From contig JBCFYV010000100.1 of assembly GCA_039000515.1 (NCBI GenBank), forward strand, positions 24,563,769 through 24,627,768: 64,000 bases of DNA, read 5' to 3'. The notes beneath the pieces are model-generated. The model was not told the DNA's origin, did no database searches, and saw nothing but the letters and a program-made list of their open reading frames with translations. This DNA is from Timema cristinae. Taxonomy: Eukaryota > Arthropoda > Insecta > Phasmatodea > Timematidae. The position numbers were made by a program, and so were the translations under genes. Below are positions 12,601 through 23,181 of the stretch, piece by piece; positions within the stretch are counted from its first letter, which is position 1, and the number at the start of each line of letters is the position of its first letter.

Positions 12601-14944
12601 AGGGCTATTCGTATTTCGATCTCTTGTCTATATGTAGCTGCCGATGAAAGTGGAGTAGAGCGCTCCACTCATGCGCAATTACATCATGTGATGTATTGTA
12701 TATCCCCACACCATGTGTTCAGCCATCTTTTGTCAGTTATAATTGCTTTAAGAATGAGTAAACATGTGTGCTGTAATAGATGCTCACGTCATCTGTGAAA
12801 TCCGCGCATGCTGTTTAAAGTTTTTCCCACCGAAGGCAAAAGTGCTGCTGAAATTCATTGAAGAATGAGTGCAGTGTACGATTAAAAATTGGTGGGTGAA
12901 GTGTTTGTTAGAGAGTGGTGTAGAAAATGTAAAGTTAGGTGAAATTATGCGCACAGTGATGGTGGTCAAGGTCGGCTGTCATTGATGAGTGATGAACTTG
13001 TTCAAAATGTTGACCAAAAAGTTTGTGAAAGGCATTGCTCCACAATTTCCGAGCTTTCTTGTGATATTCCCCATATTTCTCGAACAGTTTCGTATGAGAT
13101 CATACAGGTAGGATAGACTATCACAAGTTTTGTGCAATATGGGTTCCAAAAATGCTTACTGAAGTGAACAAATTTCAGAGAATGGAGTCAGCTTTTACAT
13201 TATTGCAGCATTACAGCAAAGATGGGGATGAATTACTGGGCCATATCTTTATGGGTGATGAAAAGTCAATACAATTTGTGAATGTTGAAAGCAATGAGCT
13301 GTCAAAGCAGTGGCTGCACACACATTCACCAAACAAAGATTAAATAAAAAATAACCTTTACAAACAAAAACGTTGATGGCAACTGTTTTTGGGATAGGAA
13401 AGGAGTGCTTTTGACCGACTTTATGGAACCAGGAACAACAATAACCGCAGAAAGGTACTGTGAAACACTAAGAATATTGCGCATGGTGATTCAGAACAAA
13501 AGGCGAGGTATGCTGTCAGGCGTTGTGCTCTTTCATAACAATGCGTGGCCTCCTACTCTCTTAAAGCATTGCTGGACCACTATGATTTGGAGGTGTTCTA
13601 CCACCCTCCATACAGCCCAGACCTAGCACCAAGTGATTAACACCTCTTCACCCACATGAAAATCTGGTTGGGACCGCAGTGCTTCAATAATAATAGTTTA
13701 AGGTTGGCGTCCAATCATGGCTGAGCTCCTGCCTTCTTTGATGCAGAGATACAAAAACTCGTACCCCAATATGATACGTGTCTCAATACTAATACAAGGC
13801 TTTATTAAAACCAACTGGAAAACTGGTTTGTGTTTACTGAATGTAAAATCATTAGTAGCCTATGTGCAAGTGTTTATTAGATAATAAAAGTATAGTTAAC
13901 CACTTAACTTACAAGAAATTTGTGCGAAAGATAGTCACCGTCTATGTAGATAATTATTGAGCATTGATTGGATCTGTAATATGTACAAGGTTTTGGTCAT
14001 GCAATTATCTTGATTTTTCAACTAGGATAATATTTGTTCCTGTCACTTGGGTGAATTTTATTTTGAATTGTTCACTATAAAGAAGTTAAATAATAATCTT
14101 GAATTTATTATTCAATTCCTCACACTTTAGTGAGTGTAGGTAATTCTAGGCCTAGTATAATAATCATAGTAATTTTGTTAACTAAAAAATTGCCTAAAGG
14201 GTACTTTTTTTAGATTTCATTTGCAAGATAATTTTAAAATCTCTCTTTGAACTTTTTATGAGTCCCAAGAATAAATCGGTTTGTAATCAAATTAAAATTA
14301 TTAAGTGCATTTCTCTTTAAACTGATGTTTTTATGGTCCTTAAGGCTAAATCAATTTTTACGTGTTAAAATCAATTGCCGATACTGTACTAACTATTGCG
14401 TTAGCTAAGCTAAAGAAGACACGGTTGTATATCTAGTTTATCTAATGAATATTTGTTAGTGGGTAGTTTAACATAAATATTGCATCTACGCAGCACCTTA
14501 TAAATAATTTTATAATATTTTATTTTAATATAGCCTCCCTAAGCTAATTCCTATGTCGCTTTAATGAAGACTGGCATTAGTTTATAATAATTCTTTAGGA
14601 AATTGTCAATAAAATACAGCTACCGGTACTATGTAGGCCTATAGTGGGATTTTAAAGAATGACAAAATGACCACACCAGTTCTTAAATAGCAAAGAACGT
14701 GTTTATTTTGGTTAATACTTAAAATAAAATAACAAACCGGCATTTTAATGTTTAACTAGAAGCCTTTAGCGAATAGCCACATGTGTAACTGGAGACGCTA
14801 GAAGATGGAGGCGAGTGGACGAATTTGTTAGCGATTTAAAATTATCAAAATACTTCGATATTCTTTAGTTTAACCAAACCTACCGATGACTTGCTTTTGT
14901 TGGACAGCCTTAGGTTGTTCGGGCTGTTTCTCCGGGTCAGCCAT
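6519..14944 (-). CDS. yps: Y-box / cold-shock-domain protein, first two coding exons (partial)
   Basis: Y-box proteins bind single-stranded nucleic acid through a cold-shock domain and package mRNA in the cytoplasm. Coding exon 1 (14944-14884) encodes 20 residues beginning [12 protein letters not shown] and ending QKQVI. It ends with donor ATCG|GTAGGT. Exon 2 (6582-6519, 64 bp) follows acceptor TCTTTCAG and encodes [12 protein letters not shown] then KSGYGFIN, ending AACAG|GTGAGT. Splicing restores a GCT codon and gives [13 protein letters not shown], the start of a cold-shock domain, including the RNP1-type GYGF core. An in-frame TAA nine codons upstream of the ATG supports this start. Later exons (RNP2, basic/aromatic tail) are not in the window. 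The 8.3 kb intron holds piggyBac, mariner, MITE and SINE insertions. The family call is firm. The symbol yps (the Drosophila name) is by homology; paralogy cannot be excluded. Confidence 0.88.
6959..7342. mobile_element. MITE-A copy 1
   Basis: It begins AGGTGGGATG and ends with the exact inverse CATCCCACCT. The subterminal parts are also inverted repeats: 'CCAGTGATTTTGCAGTTTAT' on the left against 'TTGCAAAAA...CACTGG' on the right, and 'GCTCCAGTACA' against 'TGTACTGGAGC'. The same architecture recurs at 18457-18852, 37769-38149 and 42907-43537. There is no coding capacity. The superfamily is unknown. Confidence 0.75.
7343..8085. other. AT-rich intronic sequence
   Basis: No gene. A short stretch near 7600-7690 ('GACAAGGTTTGAACTCTGGC') has a box B-like motif and may be a SINE scrap, but I cannot place it in a family. 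Confidence 0.35.
8086..8235 (-). mobile_element. truncated SINE, family W
   Basis: On the minus strand this resembles the middle of family W: the complement of 'GGGAGTGGAAAACCATTTTG', 'GGAAAAACGACACTCAATAC' and 'AATTCAATCC', with the usual order of the CACTCTC-type and GGTGTTT-type blocks. Both ends are eroded. Confidence 0.45.
8535..8640 (-). mobile_element. tRNA-like SINE head, third family
   Basis: The minus strand reads 'GGTGGCGCTGGTCGAGTGGT' then TAGCGTTCCAG (box A region) and 'GGATCGAGTCTCGC' (box B region), about 70 bp in all. This is tRNA-like (Ser/Leu-type box A) followed by AT-rich sequence. The fold is not convincing as a working tRNA and it carries an A-rich tail region, so I call it a SINE head. 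Confidence 0.45.
8880..9845 (+). pseudogene. piggyBac-family transposase relic
   Basis: Fragments in several frames match the order of a piggyBac (DDE_Tnp_1_7) transposase. [12 protein letters not shown] then VDHWTTSP lies at about 8925-9010, and [29 protein letters not shown] and GYILNF at about 9195-9335 (the D of 'IDE' is the family's catalytic position). VYTGKHNVD follows directly, and [16 protein letters not shown] lies at about 9788-9830. An in-frame stop follows GYILNF, and frames change several times. The 3' tail of a SINE with (AAT)n (9590-9668) interrupts it. It is dead and lies in the Y-box intron. No terminal repeats or TTAA flanks were identified. Confidence 0.85.
9590..9669 (+). 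mobile_element. SINE 3' tail with (AAT)n microsatellite
   Basis: 'GTATAACCCAAACAGGTAGT' and 'AAGATGTGGTGCTAAT' are the shared 3' end of the window's SINEs, followed by about 14 AAT units. It is 5'-truncated and inserted into the piggyBac relic. Confidence 0.65.
9846..10989. other. AT-rich intronic sequence with short (CATA)n
   Basis: No gene. A (CATA)n microsatellite lies at about 10213-10243. The remainder is AT-rich and unassigned. Confidence 0.4.
10990..11242 (-). mobile_element. tRNA-derived SINE, family X
   Basis: On the minus strand the head reads 'GGTGACCTGGTGGTCTAGGG' (box A-like), then 'GGAGGTCCGGGGTTCAATCC' (box B-like) and 'CCGGTCCCGGCACAAATTTA'. The body carries 'CTTCACCTCTGACAAGACAT' and 'CCACCGTGGTTCGGATCC'. 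This is the best-preserved family X head in the window. The 3' tail is decayed. Confidence 0.75.
11545..11762 (+). mobile_element. tRNA-derived SINE, family W
   Basis: It begins within 'GACTGCTGAGGACGGGGAGA', then box B 'GAGGTTCGAATCTC', 'CTGGGGGTGGTTTTTCC', 'CTCCACGCAAATGCAGGTTC' and the shared end 'AACCCGAACGGGTAGTAAGA' plus 'CGCAGTGCTATTATTATTA'. The extreme 5' tRNA half is missing or diverged. Confidence 0.75.
11763..12784. other. intronic sequence, unassigned
   Basis: No gene seen. The last 200 bases (about 12560-12784) are less AT-rich and may include the 5' end of the adjoining mariner, but I could not identify a terminal inverted repeat. Confidence 0.35.
12785..13845 (+). pseudogene. 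mariner transposase relic
   Basis: The reading is broken by frameshifts and stops, but family blocks appear in order. [15 protein letters not shown] lies at about 12815, [14 protein letters not shown] near 12985, and '[19 protein letters not shown]' with [10 protein letters not shown] at about 13192-13280 (the first catalytic Asp in 'GDE'). [13 protein letters not shown] lies near 13405, '[20 protein letters not shown]' near 13490, [12 protein letters not shown] at about 13600-13638, and [13 protein letters not shown] near 13745. The usual 'HDNA' motif reads HNNA, so the second catalytic Asp is lost. It is dead and sits in the Y-box intron. Confidence 0.9.
13846..14883. other. intron 1 of the Y-box gene, proximal part
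   Basis: AT-rich sequence directly downstream of the Y-box exon 1 donor. No element recognised. Confidence 0.45.
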
Positions 14945-15085
14945 GACGTTCCGGGTGGTGGAAAGGTGTTAAACACGCCGAACCGATGGTCTCCCTTCTT
15001 TCTTGCAGCTTTGTTAAATTCCTTCTCAACATGGCGCTTCGCTTTCTGAAAGAACAAATGTGATGAAAGGCTCTGATTGGATGAA
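14945..15085 (-). promoter_or_regulatory. Y-box gene 5' leader and CCAAT-box promoter (candidate)
   Basis: Upstream of the ATG is a leader that is less AT-rich than its surroundings. It contains an upstream ATG at about 15033; its 32-codon reading frame (MLRRNLTKLQERR...) overlaps the main start. About 20-35 bp further up is 'ATCCAATCAGAGCC', a CCAAT box whose other strand is CTGATTGG, the classical Y-box. The pyrimidine-rich 'TTTGTTCTTTCAG' at about 15050 could be a TCT-type initiator or a 3' splice site of a leader intron; the sequence alone does not decide. Confidence 0.4.
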
Positions 15086-16040
15086 ACCGAATGATCAACA
15101 ACGAATTGGAATGAGAAGAGAGATGAACAAAAATTGCTAAGAAAAAAGTTTAATATTCTTTATTTTTAAAATCAGGGCTTATAATTATGTACAATTATAA
15201 ATTTTCATACAAATTAAAAAGGTTTCATAAAAAATAAAATAATATATTTTATAAATGACAGTAAATATATAATATAATTGCCTGCCTGTGAACATTTTAG
15301 ACAGGAAGCAGCACTAACGTAGGTACCTCTCGTTTGCATTTGTCTGGTTCATTCATTGTTATTAGAATCAAGAGTCAATAACTGTTTAGATTGGTGTCAA
15401 ATTTATATTAATAAAAAACCAAAAAAAATAAACATAATATTATAGGTAATTAAACATGTTAAAATTGAATGAGAAAGCTAGTGTAATCAACTGTATTACA
15501 TATAATAGACTGAAATTAATATAAAGTATAAATAAATTGCCGTGTAAGAATATAAGAGTTTTAAAACCGCATTAATAGTATAAGAGTAAGATAGTAAATA
15601 ATTCAGGCAGATTGTTTAGTGTTATAACAATTACCCTATCTTTTTGTTATTGTTATGCAGATCACAACCTACAACTTAGCTAATATATCAAAATATTTAA
15701 TTTGATGCAAAATAAAAGTTTAGATCCTTTATTACACTAGTCTTTTGTTCTTATTACGTTTTTCATTAGGTTTATTAACGCCATAGTATAGTGGGCTGGA
15801 ATGAATAGTGTAGTCATTATATAACTAGTACATACTAACAAAAAGAGGAAGAAATCAGGAGGGAAAAACAAAATAAAACACTACCTACTTCAATCCCTTC
15901 GACAATAGTAAGCCAATTCAAGTGAGTTTAACGACTTAGAGACTTATGTGTGGGTTTTAGGTTGTTTCAAAATGTGAGATAGGATTATTTGTCAAATTAT
16001 ATATTTTTCAATATCTTGTATAGTAATCGGTAAAATGGCC
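15086..16040. other. AT-rich interval upstream of Y-box gene
   Basis: No gene, element or tandem structure recognised. Confidence 0.4.
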
Positions 16041-17372
16041 TTAAATAAAACTCCAAATGACTTCAAGATGGATTCAATTTTAAAAATGTGCTGAAAAATA
16101 GCACTTAAAATATCTTCTAGGGGCATCTAACTGTAAAAAAAAACCAGGCTAGAATCCTTCTAAATAGATCTTATGACCATCCAAATATGTACTAGGAAGA
16201 ACCACTCAAATAGCTTCCAGGTGTATGTAGTTTTGAAGAATTTTCATGCGAGGACCACTCCAAATAGTTTCTGAAAGTATTCAATATTCCTTTTATCAGT
16301 ATCTAATTTTCAAATATTTCCAGAAGAAAACCTTTACTAATACAGTAGCTGCTAAGAAGATCCGATTTTAAAATATTGCTGGGTACAAAATCTTCAAATA
16401 GCTTTTAGAGGTATCTAATTTTTCGAGAAAATGTCAGGCTAAGAGCAATCCAAACTTTTATAGAGGCTTAAATATTTTTTAAAATTATTTCAAACAGATT
16501 TTGAAAAAAATATATTTAAGATAATCAGGATTAGACAAAAATTTCCAAAACTTTCCGAAGTACTGCTATAAATAGCTTAAAGGAGTAAAAGAGTCTAACT
16601 TCCAAAAATTGGGAAAAGGACCACTCCAAATAAGTGACAGCGAAAACATGGAGTGGGTTATCCGGGTTAGAAGGGGTCCTAGAATTATTTAGCCCGCCTC
16701 TAGAGGGATTTCAAATCCTCTGATGTTCTTGAATATAAAACTGAAATAATTGTAGTTAAATGCAAATAACTTTTAAAGGCATACAGTTTTCAAAGTAGAA
16801 ACTACTCCAAACAGTTCTTAAGGGCATCCAATTTTAAAATTCATTGGGAGATGGCCATTTCAAATAGATATAAGATGCGTGAAATTAAAAAAAAAAATTC
16901 AGACTACAACTCCAAATAGCTTTTAAAAGCATCCAATTTTTAAAAAGGGTAGTTCCAAACACCATCTAAAAACATAACAGTTTTAAAAAAATTGCTGGGA
17001 AAGACCACTTCAAATAGATTCTAGGAGCATCTAATTTTCGGAAAAAATTAAGGTGAGGATCCCTTTAAATAGCTTAGAGGGCAATTCAAATTTCAAAATT
17101 TTTAGGAAGGACCGCACTAAATAGGTACCTAGCTTCTAGATTGATCTAAATAAAAATCAATATGACTACTCAATATAGCTTCTTGAGGCAACCAGTTTTG
17201 AAAAATTTGTTCAAGGTGGACTACTTCAAACATCTTCTAGAGGCTTACGAATTAAAAAAAAAATCTGGGGAATATTTCTCCAAATTGCTTACTAAAATAA
17301 TATAATTTTCAAAAATTGGGGAGGAAGACTCCTCCAAATATATTTTAGAGACATCCAATTTTCGAACATTTA
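16041..17372. repeat. ancient degenerate tandem repeat, unit near 54 bp
   Basis: A loose motif 'CCACTCCAAATAGCTTCTAG' + 'AGGCATCCAATTTT' + 'GGGAAGGA' recurs roughly every 50-60 bp. Clear restarts are at about 16049, 16106, 16158, 16203, 16257, 16392, 16621, 16801, 16905, 17007, 17062 and 17277. Copies differ greatly and some are missing or fused, so this is an old array. No unit encodes anything. Confidence 0.75.
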
Positions 17373-17929
17373 TCTAGTAGTAGTTGGACGGGGGGGAGGG
17401 GGAAGGTAAGTCCATAAATAAAAGTTTTATTCCCCCTCTTAAACAAATAAAACTATGCAGCTGCTTGCCAGGTATTAAGAAATATTGTGAGAGTCGCCGG
17501 TACAATGATAGCTTCCTAAAAGCTGTTAAGTGGATGTGGGGGAAGGGGGTCTTCCCTTGTCTTGGACCGTTAATGGTCCGGCAGACAGTTAGGATACTTC
17601 GTCCATGTTGAGGACCAATGGGAGTGTTTTCCTGATATTTAAAAAAATATTAGTTGAGTCGATTAGGAGACTCGTTACTCTTGACTCGTCGGCCTTGCGC
17701 CACGGACGCTCCCGGGTCAACTCTTGGGTGTCATGCTTTTTGTGAATCTTTTATCAACACCCTGCGTTAGCCGCTCGAGTATTCACCATGGGTCTAATTA
17801 GTACAATAGAAAAATGGGTGGGATATAACAGACTAAAAGCATCAGTTTCTATGTCAACCAAGTAGATGCATTTAAACCCACGAAACAAATTAGAAAAAAA
17901 TTGAGAAATACATAAATATAAATAAAAAA
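17373..17929. other. unassigned interval
   Basis: A patch of higher GC (about 17660-17740) is present, without a recognisable gene or tRNA fold. Nothing else supported. Confidence 0.35.
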
Positions 17930-18305
17930 CAAGTGTACTTCATAAAAATTTGACTTAGGGGTTTTTGCCCCTCTTGTAGTAGCTCACCTAAAAATTATAG
18001 AGATGTGATTTATTCACTCAAGTTGTTCTGATAAAATGTACTTTATAAAAATAAATATATATTTGGGGGCCTTCTGCCCCTTACCATAACGCCTCACCTA
18101 AAAATGATATCTATGCCATTTGTTCTGTAATTAGTTAGAATAAAGTGTAGGGCCTGCTTTCTAAAAAAAATTACCTTTTGCTCGCCTAAAAATGATAGAT
18201 GTGATTTCTTCACTAAAATAGTTAATATAAATTGCACTTTATACAAATTTTACTTTGGAGGGACTTCTGTCCCATGTATATAGTTCTTCCACTAAAAGTG
18301 AATGA
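17930..18305. repeat. diverged tandem repeat, unit about 115-125 bp
   Basis: Three to four successive segments share a block of type 'GGGGCCTTCTGCCCC', then 'CTCACCTAAAAATGATA', then 'GATGTGATTTATTCACT' and 'AAATGTACTTTATA'. Restarts are at about 17950, 18065, 18170 and 18255. Similarity is moderate, so the duplication is old. Confidence 0.6.
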
Positions 18306-18456
18306 GAAGATATTTGGCAGAATAATTCGGGTAAGGGTGTTCTGTAGGGAAAGTTGGACACACACAAACATGTGAACCATATTGGTGATGAAGACTCACT
18401 TCTTACGAACAAATGACTATAAGCATGGCCATCTCAGTTTCCATGGCAATCATTTG

Positions 18457-18852
18457 AGGTGGGGATGTAGGGGACGTGTGAAAAGTCCAGTGTTTTTTAG
18501 TTTTTATGTCAAAACTTTTTTTGAGCCAAATAAAAAAAAATGCTTCAGTAGAGACATACGAGTTAATTCTTCTTCACATGGTGAAACCAACAATTTTTAA
18601 ACATATCTCAATAGATTAACGGCATTATCTAATAAAGTTTTTAAATGAATGTAAAAGTTTGTGAGATAATGCCTTAATCTTTGTTACAGCTATTTAACAA
18701 TAGCTGTTGATATTATTATGTGAAAACTATTTAAATCCATGTTTTTACTGAAGCAATATTGTATTTATTTGGGTCAAAAAAAATGTTTAATCCAAAAACA
18801 ACAAAAAACAAAAAAAACTGGACCTTTCTCGCACCTCCTACACCCCCCTACC
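18457..18852. mobile_element. MITE-A copy 2
   Basis: The left arm 'AGGTGGGGATGTAGGGGACG' with 'AGTCCAGTGTTTTTTAG' is matched in inverse by 'CTGGACCTTTCTCGCACCTC' and 'CTACACCCCCCTA' on the right. The internal inverse blocks (ATGCTTCAGTAGAGACAT against ATGTTTTTACTGAAGCA) match copies 1, 3 and 4. Confidence 0.7.
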
Positions 18853-20244
18853 CCAAACACCTAAAATAATATAACATGTAACCATTCTAAGGTAGTACGT
18901 GCCCTCTAAGTTTTGATTATTTTACAATGTTATAGGTATCGGAGCTCTTGTTTCTGCCTTCCAAGCCAGTAAGAAGTGTAATATGTAATTATTCTGAGGT
19001 AGCAACTGCAATTTATCTAGGTAATGTATTTTAACGTTTAATGAAGAATGAAAATAATACCAACGCAAGTTTTCTCGATCCCATTATATTTGTTCATTAA
19101 ATGAGCTCTATGTCTACAATTTTACATAATTCAGAATGGGGAAAGTCACTATATACATCTACTCACTCAGAATGGGGAAAGAGTAACTAACTACTAAAAC
19201 TACTTAAAACTAAAATAAGTACAAAGTGGAACATTCTGGGTATCTATTGGGATTCAAACATTCATTCAGGCCTCAGAGACTGCTGACATAAGACTATTTT
19301 TGTTTTTAAAATCAATATCTAGATATCAATAGTGATAAATAAAAATAATCTGTTAGTTGGGGTCTCAGCTCCTGACCCTGGAGCGTGTCCGGCCTCTTGT
19401 GATGTAGTTTTTTTTTTGAGAGTGAGCGCTGTGTATTGACTTTGTTTGTTAGTACCCCACTTACCTGGGTATTCCAAAGGGTGGGTGGAGGGTTCAACAC
19501 CCCTCCCCCAAACAAATCATTAAATTATCCAAATACAAAACTCTGTTTCAATATTTTAATATGAACTAGTCTGCTAGTGGCATTAAATATAAAAGTTAGA
19601 ACAATACTAACAAATATGAAAAAGCAAATCATGTAAAATCATTTAAACATAATCCGCAAAGCTTGGCGGACCGCTGATTTAATGACCCTAATTTAGATTA
19701 TAGAGGATGGGAAAGTACAGTGACAGTGCTTTTCTGCCTTCAGTCCATTTGGCAGAGATTCCTCAAGCACATGTCACCTCTCCCCAATCTAGTACATCCA
19801 GATAGTGTGAGAAATCTAACAAATTATGCGTGGCCATTTTTATTTCTTTTAACTTAATTAGGATAGTTATTATGTGTAGTCACAAAACTATCAGACCTAG
19901 TTAATACATATTTTGTTTTTTCTTCCTTGCCTTACATAGAATTAGTAAAACACTATGCTTAAGTGTGTCAGTAGCCCACTCATGCTGTCAAAAGTCATTG
20001 AATTTAAATAAATGTTGATCGACAGATTTGCTAACTTGTAAAGTCAGAGTTATTCTAGACGGGTTATGGCATAATATTTCTAGGTGTAAAGGGAAAAGGA
20101 AATTAGTGTAGACAATGATAGCATAAACACACTCTGACAACCTTCAAGAGAACTACATGATCAGTCTAGAGAAACACCTTGTCATTTCTTATGAATGGGT
20201 TTTATTTATTTTCTATTTTATTCAGAGTATTTAATTTGCACTTT
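18853..20244. other. unassigned interval
   Basis: No gene supported. A GC-richer patch at about 19370-19510 ('CCCACTTACCTGGGTATTCC') may be part of an old element. The rest is AT-rich. Confidence 0.35.
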
Positions 20245-20722
20245 CTGAACCTTAGGTTTTTTTCTTCTTCGGCCACCGGCTTACTAGGCCTGTCATGGCC
20301 TACACCTGGGTAGCAGAGCTGCCCCCTATAGGTTCCTGGGTAAACCTTATTGTGGTGTAACCTTCACTCACTGAGGCTACAGGTGCTGACAATGATTCAG
20401 CTCTTCATCCCCAACCCTCACACTCTCAGCCCACCAAGCTGAGAGCCAACTGGCCAGGCCCTGACCAGCCTCCTGTCACTCATCTGCACCTGACCTTGCT
20501 TCCACTGGGGTTCTACCCAACCTCTACCAGGCTGCTCAGGCCCCGGGTTACACCACTTGGCAGTGAGGCCTGGTTTGAGTAGGAGAGGCTAAGTGGGGCC
20601 CACTAGGTAGGCTCCTTGTATTGTACATCGCTATCCTATCTATATAGAATGGTGGAGAGATAGAGGCATTTTACCAAGTGGACCCGGCCACAGGCTGGAA
20701 AAAGTTGATGATGATGACTTTC
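20245..20722 (+). mobile_element. GC-rich dispersed element ending in (GAT)n (candidate)
   Basis: About 480 bp, clearly richer in G+C than its surroundings, beginning near 'TTCTTCTTCGGCCACCGGCT' and ending 'GGCTGGAAAAAGTTGATGAT' with GATGAC. An abrupt composition change and a short trinucleotide tail suggest a SINE or LINE 3' end. No second copy is in the window and no coding region was found. Confidence 0.35.
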
Positions 20723-20864
20723 TGAGCCAACTGATTATATCAGCACACGACTTCTAAACAATCTCAAATCTATAACAGTTACACCACCCAGTCCTCGGCC
20801 GTTGATTTATTCACTATGAAAGAGTGTTACTACACTTCACCAATGATATATTTATCGGCCATGT

Positions 20865-20940
20865 CGGTATTCGAACCGAAGAACCTTAGCTCAGCAGCCA
20901 GACACGCTACCGATTGAGCTATGGTATCAAACCTAATGGG
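20865..20940 (-). mobile_element. tRNA-like sequence, probable SINE head
   Basis: The minus strand reads 'ATAGCTCAATCGGTAGCGTG' (box A-like) and, about 35 bp on, 'GGTTCGAATACC' (box B-like). Spacing fits a tRNA. I did not recover a clean acceptor stem, so a decayed tRNA pseudogene or SINE head is more likely than a working tRNA. Confidence 0.45.
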
Positions 20941-21204
20941 ATCCAAGTTTTTCTTTGCTTCTATTGAACTGGAATAGAATGTTGAAATATAATTAAACAA
21001 ATAGTAAAAATAAGTATTCTACTTAAATGAAATATTACTGTCTTACAGTAGCCTACTGGACTAAACATAATAACAAAGTTTTTTAATTAATCAAATAAAA
21101 TGCCTAGATAGGCCCCTCCCTAGACAATATAAAATGCAATCTAGAGGCTATCTACAATAATATGGGTGCAACCAACAGCTAGCAGAATTTTTACAGTGTT
21201 ATTA

Positions 21205-21432
21205 TTATATTATTATTATTATTAGAACCACGTCTTACTACCCGTTCGGGTTATACTCACGCTAATGTGTGATGGTAGGATGATTGTGAGATGAAATGGA
21301 GGACCTAAAGTTTAACGTGGAATCCGAACCACGGTGGTGGCCTGGCATTCCCCACATTCACAAGATGTCTTGTCAGAGGTGAAAGAAGGGTTTGGTAATC
21401 AGATAAATCCGTGCCGGGACCGAGGATTGAAT
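21205..21432 (-). mobile_element. 5'-truncated SINE, family X
   Basis: On the minus strand the body runs from 'CCTCGGTCCCGGCACGGATT' through 'CTTTCACCTCTGACAAGACA' and 'CACCGTGGTTCGGATTCCAC' to the shared end 'ATAACCCGAACGGGTAGTAA' plus 'GACGTGGTTCTAATAATAAT'. The tRNA head is missing. Confidence 0.75.
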
Positions 21433-21764
21433 TTTATTTTACAGTAAATATTTGTTGAAAGTCGTAGTGATATGATAAGACAATAAATAGTCATCCTATT
21501 TTAAACTCTTTGTTTTTTATGGTCAACCCTCTCCTGTGGTGACAGATTCCTATTCCTTTTAGACCAAATTATCACCACAGCAAGAGTGTTGCACAAAGAG
21601 AAATATACAAATAAATCTTCAGGGACCTTTAATGACCTTTACTCAATCCAGTCAAACCCAGGTGTCCATGTTTATTTATACCAGGGAGTTAGAGTTTAAA
21701 GTTAAAAAAAAATGAGGAATACAAACTATTAAGGCCTTTGGGCAATTTTATTTTTAACAGATTG

Positions 21765-22025
21765 ATATTTGAATATATAACATATTAAGATGACATTAGG
21801 TGCGACTTCTACGCAACACATAAGACTTTTAATCATTACATAAATTGTCCCCAGTTGACCAAAAATATAATCAGAGTTAATTGAAAACTAGTAGATATCC
21901 AGGTTTATGACTATATAAGATAACACAACGGTGCGAGTTCTACGCTAGACATTTGTCGTTTAATATATAACATAAAATAAATTCTCTCCAAACAATCAAA
22001 ATAATAATCAGAGTTTACGACTAAT
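21765..22025. repeat. diverged tandem duplication, about 125 bp
   Basis: Two adjacent segments share 'GGTGCGACTTCTACGCAACA' versus 'GGTGCGAGTTCTACGCTAGA', then CATAAATT and 'ATAATCAGAGTT' blocks in the same order. Similar words near 22190 may be a third, weaker unit. Confidence 0.5.
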
Positions 22026-22898
22026 TAATAATAAGGCGGGCAGTAAAGTCGGTTTACAACATACAAATATTACTTTAATAATGCCCGTATTAAACAATCT
22101 TTCAATAGGGGTTCTGCAAGAAATATATAAGAACTACATTGAATTCGAATCTTAGAAGACTGGCTTGTAAATAAAGTACGTAACATATACGCCAGTGCGT
22201 AAAGGCTACTTCTCAGGCAAAACTTTAACAAACAATTTCAACGCAGAAAGACAAAAGGTCAACTAACACGCTAACCTCAACTTAACTAAATTAACCACAA
22301 TAAATATATTTTATAAGACAATTTCCGTGACTTCAGTATAATATGGAAACGCGCCTAAAAACCTAATATAAATTAAACTCAACTTCTTCCAGTGCACAAA
22401 AGTGCCTACATAAATTAAATAACAGTACGCAAAACCCTTATCACTAATGCAATAGTTAGAAAAAAAATATATTTAAATTCCCAACATTACGGCTACTTAC
22501 ATACTAAGGCGTTCTTAAGAACTTATAGGCGTCAAAGAGTACAGAGAATCGCTGAGCACTCGCTTATATCCTGCTTGTAGCAGCGGAGGAAATGAGGATG
22601 GATTACAGGATGTAAGGTTATGTCATTTACCGCCAATAAGCACTTGGATTACCTCATCAGCGCCTGCGCACAACACTGTGAGGTAGTAGAAAATGGAGGG
22701 GTGGACACACTAAGCACTATAACTCCAATGACCTCCACAAGGCCGCGCTTGCGCACAGACCACAACGTGGGTTTATTCCAGAGGAAACACTGCACGTTCC
22801 CGACCGGCCCCAGATGTTATTTACTCTTAGAGCCATAATTATATACCATACCTTGCGCGTACCTTGGTTAGGGGTTTGCCTATCCATACCCAAAACAC
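22026..22898. other. mixed interval with GC-richer patch
   Basis: 22500-22830 is richer in GC and CpG than neighbouring DNA ('CAGCGCCTGCGCACAACACT', 'AGGCCGCGCTTGCGCACAGA'). A 72-codon open frame (22620-22838) lies here, but it resembles no family I know and is too short to call. Confidence 0.3.
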
Positions 22899-23148
22899 AA
22901 AATTAATAAAGTCCATTTGTACTATTAAATAAATTATAAATCAACCATTTATGAAATCAGAATAGCTTTAACTTCACAAAAAATAAGAGGAAAGTTTTGT
23001 AAAACTTAGTAATCTCTGATAAATATCGTAAGCTTTGGCGGGAACTCAAATTAAAGAAACCTTAAAAACTAACGTTTAGGCAATATAAAGTGACAATATA
23101 TATTACCTAAACATTAGCTATTATTAGATATATTATTTACTATATAAT

Positions 23149-23181
<33 letters not shown>

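Noticed and set aside
14845..15057. A 70-codon minus-strand ORF over the Y-box leader.
   Set aside because: It reads the leader and exon 1 in the wrong frame. The MADPEK frame splices correctly to the cold-shock-domain exon and has an in-frame stop upstream.
17660..17745. A tRNA or promoter in a GC-rich patch.
   Set aside because: No cloverleaf or known motif could be built.
22620..22838. A 72-codon ORF in a GC-richer patch.
   Set aside because: Short, no family resemblance, no splice context.
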